Assembly: GCA_028753945.1 (NCBI GenBank)
Contig: JAPNXP010000001.1
Location: forward strand, 3,462,501-3,526,500
Source of the DNA: Hexactinellida sp. DTS-2022
Lineage: Eukaryota > Porifera > Hexactinellida
Direction: 5' to 3'
Length of the DNA: 64,000 nt
A program made the position numbers and the translations under genes. Below the pieces are notes generated by a model. The model was not told the DNA's origin. It saw nothing but the letters and a program-made list of their open reading frames with translations, and searched no databases. Below, piece after piece: positions 23,776-33,320 of this stretch (the stretch's first letter is position 1; every line of letters starts with the position of its first letter).

Positions 23776-24803
23776 CAGGGGCGTCAGGTTGACCAAAAAA
23801 GCGGGGGGGCCGTCATAGGCGTCGACCATGCCGGGGCGGTCGGGGCGTGCCCCGGCATGAGAAAATCATGCCGGGGAGGCCACTGTTCCGCCCCGGCATA
23901 AATTCGATTGGATTCGATTGGAACCCAAAAAATTTGGTTTCGGCTGAACTAAAAATTCTAAATCGATCCATATCATCTCTGCTCTGTTCGAAAGGTAATT
24001 AATTAACATAAATTATTGACAGTTGAAATTTATCCTCGGCAAAAGTTTTTTTAATCATAGTTCAGCACGAACCTATTTGATTCGGATGAACCTATTTAGT
24101 TCGCTGAGAACTAAACTAATTAGGTTTGTCCGAACTTAATTCGAACCATTAAAGCCGCCATGTTTATAGCAATGATGCAATGTATTTGTTGTGTCAGAAA
24201 GATCAAAGAAAGCTATTTATCGGGAAATTTTCATCAAGATAAACCCAACCTTTGGAAAAAAGTTATACAATATGTAAAGCAACTTTTCTGAGACACGTTT
24301 TATACTAGGTGATATTTAAAAATTTCTTAGCTCGTCCCGTCATTATTTTCCGATAAATGGAAAAGTTCGACGCCACTGGGGGCCGTTGTACTAGTTCATT
24401 CAATATGTCAAATACACAAATTAAAATGAATAGAAATATCAATTATCTTTTGAATCCTTCATGTCTGCGTTCAATGTCTGCATTCCTCAAGCTAAGTGAA
24501 GATAGCTTGAGGAATTCTTAAAATAAGATAATGACATTAATTTGTTTATGATAATGTTAATTGGCTTATATTACACGTATACATTTCAAATACATAACTA
24601 AATAATATATAATCAGTAGTATCTAGTATTGCAATCACGCACTGCATATTTATTCACAGCACATTGAGTAAACTACGATCAAAATACCTTTAAAGTGAGC
24701 ATAATTTTTGAAAAGAAACTGGGGAGGCGGCCCCCCGGTTTTTGGCTCATTTCAAAACAGGGGGGGCGAGCCCCCCCGCCCCCCCCGGAACCTGACGCCA
24801 CTG
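23776..24803. mobile_element. hAT-type MITE inside MULE B
   Basis: The 8-bp duplication ccttgaat lies at 23768-23775 and 24804-24811. TIRs caggggcgtcaggtt and aacctgacgccactg match the 9186-9645 family. The insertion follows directly after the LDGTFK motif codons of the MULE B gene. It carries its own nested insertion at 23814-24378. Confidence 0.9.
23814..24378. mobile_element. hAT-type MITE nested in the previous MITE
   Basis: The 8-bp duplication ggggccgt occurs at 23806-23813 and 24379-24386. Ends are cataggcgtcgacc and the complement of cagtggcgtcgaac. The left end has a repeated atgccgggg theme. It interrupts the outer MITE's left arm, so it is the innermost layer here. Confidence 0.85.
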
Positions 24804-26640
24804 CCTTGAATGTGCCATCAAGGAAAAGGACTTTAGTTTCCGCAAGGATTTGCAATTGGTCAGGTGTTGCGAAGATAAGATCGCTGATCATCTCTTTTCA
24901 CATCACTCTGCAGAAAGTCTTCTAGAATGTGGTCTGCTACCAAATCAAACTTCAGGCAGGGCGGTTCGCATGTCTGTGTCTGTTTGCTGCCCGGGCTAAG
25001 GTCACAGGGTTGCTTCGGCTCCCATATGGCATTTCTGGAGTCAGCTCTTCAGCCATAACTTCCTCCAGAGTTGACTGGGCTGACTTGAAGTAGTTTGCCT
25101 TCACTAAACGGAACGTCTTATTCCTCACTTTCAATTTATCTGCAATTCCTGGCTGTCCTGCGTGGTCATGTTCACGGCCCTTAGAGAAGATTTCACTCTC
25201 CTGCACCACTGTTGCACCACATCTTTTGCTACACCGCCACTGTATTTTGCCTGGCTGCCGGTATGTGCCCTTCTTCTCTGCGTAGGAGTATCCATATGAG
25301 TCACACAGGAGTGTTTCCCCACGCTCACTACAACCGTCAATGATCTCATACTCCACCTCATCTGACCGATTTATGAGGTGGGCTACATCAGGAAGGATTG
25401 GGACTACTGGTGGCTCCACCGGTAGAGGGACAGCACCTGGTTCAGAAAATGAGGACTCAATGTGGAAATCGCGGAGTGTTAGCTCAGCAACTATAGTGTC
25501 TGCATCTGGGCCTTCTAAATTCACAGGATATGATTCTGACCCTGGGTCCTCTGCTCGCTGTGCACCAAAGTCTTCAGATACTTGGGTGATTCCAGCCTCT
25601 TGGTTTGGGTCAGCTAAAGTAAGACACCTGTAACAGTACCAGGTCACATCTAATTCTCCTCTCTTCATACGATAATAGTCTGCTGCGGAGAATTGAGTTT
25701 CACAGCTACGGTGCTGCCACCGATCACAACCTGGACGATCACACTGGATGGCATGTTGTCTGCCACGGACTTCTTCACAACAGTAAGCACAGGGAAAATA
25801 TGTCTCATTAGGAAATTTACGCTTGTTACTTGTTCTGCTGGACATGATAGATGTTGTTGTTGCAATAGTTAGACTTAAGACTGAATAAGTTGAAATTAGG
25901 TGGGCCTTTTATAGCTCCTTGAGGGACGCGTTTAAAGGCCCTATTGTATGTATTCAGAAGAATAGACGAAATTGTTAATTAGCAGTTATGATTTCACAAC
26001 TATTTGTTTGGATTCACAACCTTTTCAGCTTCTAAGTTGTCATCTGACACCTCTTTCATTTGGATATAGGCTGAATTCACCAATTTCTTCAGGCCGAATT
26101 CACCCATTTTCAGGCCGAAATCACTCGTAGGCCGAATTCACTCATAGGCCAAATTTGTTCTAGGCCGAATCCCCCTGTATTCAAAGTATCAAGAGTGAAA
26201 AAACAGAAGGATAAAGAAACTGTTGAAGGCTTTATTTACACACTCAACAGAATGTCGATTGATGACTACTGGGTATGCGAAAAGCGCGGCGTTTGCAATT
26301 CAAGAATACATACGAGAAGCAACAATATAATAAAACCCACAACTTCATCAGAATTGATTTGTGGATATTCTCATGGACCCGACCCAGCTAAGTTAGAAAT
26401 GTTAAAAGCTTATAGCATCCTAAAGATTAATGCTTCTGATTCGGAAATGAGTACCAGAGTCTTCTATGTAGTGTAGTTCAAAGTTTGCCAGCACAAAGCA
26501 TAAATAAATTCTCAAAATTTGATTCTGTAAAGAAAACAATTAGAAAATACAAAAAGATACAAGGTAATGATTTGGGAATCCTACCTCTTGTGCAGAAATT
26601 GTTATACCGCATCGATATACATTAATAGCATGCCTCGTAC

Positions 26641-27172
26641 CATGGCCTACTATATTATACGGCAAGATAAGTCAAGTATTTGCTAATTTATTTCCAGGCC
26701 AGTGTTTACTTTCTAATTGCTCGTAAAATATATTACCTATTGTCATGGAATAAACTAAACTTAGGTTTTCAAATACGCTGGAAACATCTAAAATACTTTT
26801 GAGAATGATTTCTCATCGGATTTAACCACAATGACGTAATCAAATATACACGTAATCAAATATACATACCCATACAAGTAAAGTATTTGCCATTTTATTT
26901 ACATGGCAGTGTTTACTTTCTAATTGCTCGTAAAATAAATTACCTATTGTCATGGAATAAACTAAACTTAGGTTTTCAAATACGCTGGAAACATCTAAAA
27001 TACTTTTGAGAATGATTTCTCATCGGATTTAATCACAATGACGTAATCAAATATACATACCCATCCATGACAATAGGTAATTTATTTTACGAGCAATTAG
27101 AAAGTAAACACTGGCATGTAAATAAAATGGCAAATACTTGACTTGTCTAGCCGTATAATATAGTAGGACATG
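26641..27172. mobile_element. P-type MITE inside MULE A
   Basis: Starts catggcctactatatta and ends with the complement of catgtcctactatatta, with ctcgtac repeated just outside both ends (26634-26640 and 27173-27179). It contains an internal direct duplication of about 165 bp (around 26700-26860 and 26895-27060). The 7-bp flank and cat-start match the P element at 4367-8803, which suggests mobilisation by P transposase. Confidence 0.75.
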
Positions 27173-27733
27173 CTCGTACTAATAACTGTGTTGAAGGATG
27201 CACAACGCAACGCCTTCAAATCAGGGATATACCATGCGCACCCAAGCTTACCTAAGCTTTTGTTCCACTTACAGAGGGAACAATCCCTTCAAGAAGCGAT
27301 TTATGCTAAGTGGGAAGGTGGGTCCATTAAGCAACGATCTAAACAGTCCATCGAACAGGAAAAAAAATATTACAAATATCGTTGGAGACTATCAAAATCG
27401 TGATATATTGGTTTATCTTCGTGGCATTGCCTATAATTTTAACATGTGGTGATACAATATTTTTCTGACTTGTGCTTCCCTCTCATTATTCAATATTTAT
27501 TATAAATAAACTATTATTGAACTCATTTATAAATAAAAGAACTATATACTACATTAGAAATAGCTACTGGTTAATCGGATAAACTCTTAATTGAGGCAAT
27601 TTAACCAGGACCGGAAACTTTCCTTTATTTGGATGTGTTTCCGTTAAAGTGACCCAAGTGTCAACTATATTTTAGAAGAATTATCCCTGCGACTAATTTT
27701 CTGGCGACAAATTTTCCGCCATTCGCAAAATAG

Positions 27734-28955
27734 ACGGTCACTTCGCACCTACGTGCCAAGTTTAGGACTTAATCTATAGAGTTGTAGCCACGGCTCGTCG
27801 ATGGAGAATTTTTAAAAAATTCAGCTGTGCTAAAAACATGTTCCTTGGAGGCAATATATTTTGGTGGTTAGCTGATTAATAGTGCCTACAAAAGAAAATG
27901 CTGTCTTCACTGGTGTTTTTCTATTTTTGTAATGTCATCGTCACTGTAAAGGTGTTAAATCATTTCATGCTAAGTTGTTTAATACGTATTTTATTGGTAC
28001 GTATTACGTATAATGCGTATAATGTAATACGTATTATACTTATACCTTAAAAATAATATCGAGCTTATGGAATTTGCTTTGATCAACTTTTTGTTTAATT
28101 GTTGTTTTTTTATTGTTAATCGACTCGTAGTATAGTTTGTAAGGTACAAATTTGTTTATTTGCTAGTTGTTGTATTTACAACAAGAATTAGAAATATCTT
28201 ATATATTAAATCACAATGATTTTTTGTTTTTGTTTGTTTGTTCAGAATTGATTGAGGAACTGGTAAGAGCTACAGGCTTGAAATTTGGCAGGAGGGTGGG
28301 AATAGTGTATCTAGAAACAAGTTCTAATATCAAAGAAAAATATTTACATCTTCCCTCTCAAAAGGTGACAAAAAACTTTAGCCTATTTAGCCTATTAAAT
28401 TCGAGGGTTTTCCAGTATGGATTAGCAGCTAGCATTCAATTAGTATAAAAGGATTTTAGTGTCTCTATCAATTGTTAAGTGTGCATTATAGAATGCCTAT
28501 CTGAGACTTTGATTTAATTGGTCGAGAGGAAGTTCAGTCATCCAATAAGTTATTGTGTTCCCTCTGTCTACCCATACATTTTTAAGTTGTACAGTTCCTT
28601 AGTGATATTTAATTAATTTTCTATTTGGAGTTGGTATATTATTATACACGGACATGCGTTAATATCTAGAAATTTGTCAGTTCTAATTAGCATAAATATT
28701 CAACAATCAGGCGCTGATTAGTATTTCCCATTTTATTTTTTATGTCCTTGTACGTATATACCTATGGCTAGGGCTCACGGATATAAATAGACAACTTAGG
28801 GGGCACAGCCCTACTCTGAAACAATAGCATTACTGTTACGTGGGTCACTAGCGGTCACCTAAATATTACCCATATGATTCCCCGTAATATAATCGACCTG
28901 TGTATAGGGCCTTTGACATTTTTTTATAGGCGACTAAATTCAGTTTGAGCTCAAT
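27734..28955. repeat. Repeat R right part, then intergenic repeats
   Basis: 27734 onward continues repeat R (matches from about 49800: acggtcacttcgcacct). Another hairpin-type block with gtgcctacaaaagaaaatgc lies near 27830-27920. A short run with several cgtattacgtataat words is near 27985-28045. 28150-28390 is duplicated at 30050-30235. No gene is supported. Confidence 0.55.
28150..28390. repeat. Direct repeat, copy 1 of 2
   Basis: Matches 30050-30235 over about 190 bases, including gaggaactggtaagagct. The open frame here (LIEELVRATGLKFG) does not stay open in the second copy, so I treat it as repeat, not gene. Confidence 0.65.
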
Positions 28956-29256
28956 CAGGGGCGTCGGAAGCGTGTAATCGGAGAGGGGGCAATCAGATTT
29001 TAGGGGGGGGCACAGACAAAAACTAATTCTTAGTAGTATATAACCCCACGTGATTTTATGTCTTTTTTGATAGTTTAACATCGAATAAGAGCAGTAGTAT
29101 CATGACATTTGAACTCATGTATATCATTGGTGTTGTTATTTCATCTATTAGGACAGGGGAAGGGGGCACAGGCGAGGGGATGCACAGGTGAGGGGGGCAC
29201 CGAGATTTTTGAGGGGGGCACGTGCCCCCTTGTGCCCCCCCCTTCTGACGCCCCTG
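28956..29256. mobile_element. hAT-type MITE
   Basis: The 8-bp duplication agctcaat lies at 28948-28955 and 29257-29264. TIRs are caggggcgtcggaagc and the complement of caggggcgtcagaagg. The body is G-rich, with repeated ggggggcac words near the right end. Confidence 0.88.
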
Positions 29257-29350
29257 AGCTCAATCATACATTACTCAATTTGCATTAAGTCGATTGGAGT
29301 ATGTATATAAATACAACCGGCATTGATTTGAAAAGGCATGTGTTAGAATA

Positions 29351-29415
29351 CAAGCGAGGGCCGCAGGCTCGAGTGCAAGTTGTAAGAACCCGCGTAGCGC
29401 GGACGAGCAGCTTGT
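29351..29415 (+). repeat. GC-rich 65-bp repeat, copy 1
   Basis: Contains gcgagggccgcaggctcg and cgcgtagcgcgg, both able to form short hairpins, in otherwise AT-rich DNA. Copies are at 30814-30875 and 31238-31302. The sequence just upstream (aaccggcattgatttgaaaa) is also shared with the third copy, so the repeat is the end of a larger unit. Confidence 0.65.
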
Positions 29416-30813
29416 TCTATTGAATTTACTACGAAAACATCCCTGGTTGATCATAAATTTAACGTATAATACGTACTAGTGGATAGCGAATTACGTATAA
29501 TACGTATTATCCGCAATACGCGTATTAAACAACTTAGATTTCATGTGTTTCAAAGGTAATGACCCTTAGTGCGTGGAAGTTCCTTTTAGCCCACTTCATT
29601 TTAGAGATATTCTATTTTCAGTATGAATATAATAGTTCATGAGACAGCATTTTTATGTGCATGTTATAATAATGATATTTGCAACCCAAAGAAAGCCAAA
29701 TTTGAAATTCGTCACTATGAAATGATGTAGAATTATTTTTCTATCGAATGCATATAGATTCAATATTCTGGCACTATTGTTCCTGTTGCGGCATTAAACA
29801 GGTGTAAAAATGTGTCTCAAAAATGCAATCATTAATCGAGCCCTCATGTACACATCTGTAACTCATGAGACACCTACCCTGAAAATTTCAGTTCTTAGTA
29901 AATAAAACTCTTTTCTGTGAAGAGGATACGGAGCAATAATAATAAAATCTAAAATTACAGCTGTGCCGACAGTATCTCCTGCCAACAATATACCAAAGTA
30001 GTAAGATTAGAACTGGGCCACTATACTATAGTCTATAGTATAGTGGGCACAGTAATCTTATATATTAAATCACAATGATTTTGTTTTGTTTTTTGTTTGT
30101 TCAGAATTGATTGAGGAACTGGTAAGAGCTACAGGCTTGAAATTTGGCAGGGAGTTGGGAAATAGTGTATCTAGGAACAAGTTCTAATATCTAAGAAAAA
30201 TATTCATATCTTCCCTCTCAAAAGGTGACAAAACTATCAGCTGTTAAGAATGCATTATAGAGAGCCTAACTGGGACTGCAATTTAATTGGCTGAAAAAAT
30301 ATATATACAAATAATTTTGGGTCAATACATTTGACCAATAAATTTTGCCCTGTAAGTTAGTATACTTTAATAGTCCCATTAATCGCATAAATAGTCTATT
30401 TAGTAAAAGTTAAACTAAAACCTTTCATTCCACCTTATAAAATCTTCATTTCCAAACTTTTGATTAATTAATCAATTTGATTTCAGATTTGCTACTCATA
30501 AACCCGAAAAAATATATATTTGTCAGTTAAGAATAATTTTCGTATCAATGAGTTTTTTAGCAAGAATTAACGTATTAATTTACCGAGGCTCATGAGCATA
30601 TATTATTATGATTTAGTCTAAAAGTTTGAGCTGTTTACTTTCTTCCTGAAGTAACAAATTTGTCTAATCTAATTAACCCTCGTCTGGCTAGGAATGTAAA
30701 ATTGAAACTGAAAGTTAATTGAATTTCAATTGAAAGTGAAAGTGGGGTTTTTCTATTTATACATTTTACCCCAAGCCAGCCGAGGGTTAAGGAATCAAAA
30801 TTGTTGTAAATTC
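29416..30813. repeat. Intergenic with short repeats
   Basis: Holds one palindromic unit of the 49881-50230 type (30001-30053, gggccactatactatag) and the second copy of the 28150 repeat (30050-30235). A third hairpin-like acagctgtgccgacagta block is near 29957. 30680-30790 contains a loose inverted repeat around ccctcgtctggct and agccagccgaggg. No gene is seen. Confidence 0.5.
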
Positions 30814-30875
30814 ACGCGAGGGCCGAAGGCTCGAGAATAAGTTGTGAGAACGCGCGTAGCGAGGTCGATCAGCTT
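30814..30875 (+). repeat. GC-rich 65-bp repeat, copy 2
   Basis: Diverged copy with gcgagggccgaaggctcg and cgcgcgtagcgagg. See 29351-29415. Confidence 0.6.
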
Positions 30876-31237
30876 AAATATACTGCTTAGGGGGGGACAG
30901 CTCAATAAGGTAGGGATCTGATACCTACATACTGTATAGTAGAATCTGCTAAAGGTTACTCTATACAACGGTCATTTGTACATAGGCTAGCGGCCAGCTA
31001 TTATAATTCCTAAAAGATTTCCCGTAATATAATTAACCTGCGTATGAGGCTTTCGAACGTTACGTAACGCTTTCGAGGGGGAGAAGGATTATGAATGTCA
31101 CAGATCGTACTTTTTATTCCAAAATGGCAAAAAACTTGAAGTAAGGAAAGGGATGTATAATTTTCGTTAAATTTCCGTTACACTCCACAGTATTTAAATA
31201 CAACTGGCATACATTTGAAAAGGTATTTGCCATGAAT

Positions 31238-31302
31238 ACAAGCGAGGGCCACAGGCCCGAGTGCAAGTTGTAAGATCGCGCGTAGCGCGGACGAGCAGCT
31301 TG
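31238..31302 (+). repeat. GC-rich 65-bp repeat, copy 3
   Basis: Closest to copy 1 and shares its upstream context (cgtaatataattaacctgcg about 210 bases before, against cgtaatataatcgacctgtg upstream of copy 1). One more palindromic 49881-type unit follows at 31320-31372. Confidence 0.6.
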
Positions 31303-31372
31303 TAATAATAATATAACAAGGAAGTAAGATTAGTATTGGAACAGTATACTATAGTATAGTCGGCACAGTAAA

Positions 31373-32095
31373 AATGTTATACGTATGCTAATTTTCAGTG
31401 TATATGCATTTTTGGTTTACACGCATGTGCTGTGGGTGGCGTAAATGAGCTGTTACAACATACTTGAACTCAAGTGCATATTAAAGTATCCAACTTTCAC
31501 CTTTTTTTCGATATCATTCTTTGTTTCTTGGTTACAACAAAGTATACAACCACACAAATATTCAATCATACCACCTAATGTGGAACTGCCGATAATTGGA
31601 TGCTAAATCTTTCGGCAAAATTGCATTAATATTAATTGATTTTAAGTTTCAACCCAAATTATACAAGTGAGAACTTATAAGTGATCGAATTTTCATGTAC
31701 AGATGCTGATGGATGTTTAATAAAACATTTATGTAATCCAAAAAATGACTAGTTTAAAGTTTGAATCGACGTAGTTGTTTATAAGTAATCTTTTCCAGAC
31801 TTCTTTCAACTGAAATATGAAAAATATTAGATGCGTTCCATAAATGTCAGGTCAACAAAATGCAACCTCAATCAAAATCCAAGGACCAATAGAGCTTCTT
31901 TGGACCTTTATCAAATTTCGGCGTTTATTTGACACATTGCTTATATCAGATTAAAAGTGACTTTCATGTTGTTTGATCTAGCCAAGCTCATTCAAAGTAA
32001 CAAAAGCTTTGAATAATATTTTGAAGGAGGCAAGAAAATAGATTTCTCTAAATTTGATATAGTTGGAGGAATTTAATTAGGCTATTCATTATTTT
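31373..32095. other. Intergenic, no gene seen
   Basis: AT-rich, with no recognisable coding, repeat or RNA signal. Confidence 0.45.
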
Positions 32096-32660
32096 AATAC
32101 GTATTGGTAACTTCCTATTCATTGATCATACATTTTCTAGGCCTAACTTCAATATTGTATGAGATAATGAGATTATTACCATATAATAATTAAGTGCTAA
32201 TAATCTCATTATCTCAAAGATTATTGAAGTTAGGCATAAAAATGTATCATCAATGAATAGGAAGTTAACAGTTGCAGATAGATCAGTACTAGCATAGTTT
32301 AAATATAATAGATAGTATTTGAGTTATGGCTCATTTTAGGAAACATATATTTTCCTGGCAACCGAGGAATGTGTCAGCATTTCATTTATAATTTCGATAT
32401 CTTTCATTCAACTAGTTATGGACATCCTCATGTTCCAATTTTGAACATTTATACCGCGTTTAACTATGTTAAAAGCAGGCTATAAAAACACGATAATTCC
32501 CACGAAAAATAGCGATTACGTAATCAAATGGTGATATGTCACAATTCTAAAGTGTGTTATGTATGCCTTGATATTATGTTCCTAACTTCCTATATAATTA
32601 TAATGCATTTCTCAGGTCTGTCATTACTAGCTATTGAGATTAAAATATGTCAGCTAATAA
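32096..32660. mobile_element. Truncated palindromic MITE (large foldback family)
   Basis: The centre is a long hairpin (about 32105-32270: gttatt... arms around aacttcaata and tattgaagttaggc). Only the right half continues, matching the halves at 61975-62280 and 63480-64000 through words such as ttcctggcaaccgaggaatg. The left half is missing beyond about 32096. Confidence 0.65.
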
Positions 32661-32779
32661 TCAATGGCCTTTAAGTAATCCATGGTCCAGCAAAATCTAC
32701 TCAGTAGTAAGGCCTGTTGTATCGAGGTGCCTTCATTTGTTAGAATTTTGGAGCTTTCATTTGTTAGAATTTTCTGAGC

Positions 32780-33212
32780 TTTCACTTGTTAGAATAATTT
32801 TAGATACCACCTTCACTTGTTAGAAAATTTTTAGATACTACCTTCACTTGTTAGAATAATTTTAGATACTTACCTTCACTTGTTAGAATAATTTTAGATA
32901 CCACCTTCACTTGTTAGAATAATTTTAGATACCACCTTCACTTGTTAGAATAATTTTAGATACTACCTTCACTTGTTAGAATAATTTTAGATACCACCTT
33001 CACTTGTTATAATAATTTTAGATACCACCTTCACTTGTTAGAATAATTTTAGATACCACCTTCACTTGTTAGAATAATTTTAGATACTACCTTCACTTGT
33101 TAGAATAATTTTAGATACCACCTTCACTTGTTATAATAATTTTAGATACCACCTTCACTTGTTAGAATAATTTTAGAAACTACCTTCACTTGTTAGAATA
33201 ATTTTGGATACT
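32780..33212. repeat. Left terminal array of ~35-bp repeats in RING-MULE
   Basis: About 13 copies of a unit containing accttcacttgttagaata and attttagata, nearly identical and without spacers. The array lies downstream of the transposase gene. It is the inverse of the array at 35185-35500, so the two make up most of the element's TIR. Confidence 0.85.
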
Positions 33213-33320
33213 ACTATAATACACTGAATTGATTACTCAATTTGAATAGAAATATAGGTACGTTTGCATATTTATTGCTAATGTAATGGAAAGAGTATAA
33301 AAAGGAAGAATGTAAGTAAG

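Larger units (their letters stand above)
22964..25845 (-). pseudogene. MULE transposase with PHD-like and FLYWCH fingers, recently broken
   Basis: Read from 25845 down. Residues 15-75 form a PHD-like finger (CAYCCEEVRGRQHAIQC, then H-C and CYRC). A FLYWCH-like region follows near residues 175-225 (WRCSKRCGATVV, HDH). After a stop and frameshift near 24950 come SDLIFATPDQLQIL and LFLDGTFK with the first catalytic Asp. The hAT MITE interrupts there. The gene resumes at 23768 with KAPFKQLFSFHTFL, then LILDF (second Asp) and, after a 1-base shift near 23585, GCNFHWSQALWRKVQELG. NNDVEGWHNRFNMKAQ supplies the Glu. It ends at 22964. The few lesions suggest a young copy. Confidence 0.85.
22812..26178 (-). 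mobile_element. MULE B, GC-rich PHD-FLYWCH MULE inserted in MULE A
   Basis: The direct repeat attcaaagtatc flanks it exactly (22800-22811 and 26179-26190), slightly longer than the 9-11 bp usual for MULEs. Ends share gattcggcc, and repeated subterminal words such as aggccgaattcac occur at both ends (about 22815-22905 and 26080-26170). It encodes one minus-strand gene and is visibly richer in GC than the surroundings. Confidence 0.85.
22782..27403 (+). pseudogene. FLYWCH-MULE A transposase, decayed and interrupted
   Basis: A start at 22782 (MATPFTIQSI) runs straight into MULE B and continues after it at about 26191. The FLYWCH zinc-finger region (26195-26476) has DYWVCEKRGVC and HTR, then GYSHGPDPAKLEMLK, the usual linker of this family. 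The middle of the MULE domain, including the first two catalytic aspartates, is missing. After the P-type MITE the gene resumes with RTNNCVEG (the catalytic Glu motif) and AFKSGIYHAHPSLPKLL to 27403. Frameshifts separate these pieces. Confidence 0.75.
22478..27724 (+). mobile_element. FLYWCH-MULE A, outer shell of a nested cluster
   Basis: The 9-bp duplication gcaaaatag lies at 22469-22477 and 27725-27733. Subterminal inverted repeats contain ttagtcgccagaaaatt on the left and its complement aattttctggcgac on the right. The paralogous repeat at about 49795 reads straight through as gtgcaaattagacggtca, a natural empty site. Much of the length is later insertions: MULE B (22812-26178) and a P-type MITE (26641-27172). 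Confidence 0.85.

Noticed and set aside
25340..25633. 97-codon plus-strand frame
   Set aside because: Antisense shadow of the MULE B transposase gene, long only because that gene is GC-rich.
28167..28448. 93-codon frame as a small gene
   Set aside because: The duplicate at 30050-30235 breaks the frame, so it behaves as a repeat.
32780..33212. CRISPR-like array of regularly spaced 35-bp repeats
   Set aside because: The units are contiguous with no unique spacers, the array is mirrored at 35185-35500 as element TIR, and the setting is eukaryotic.
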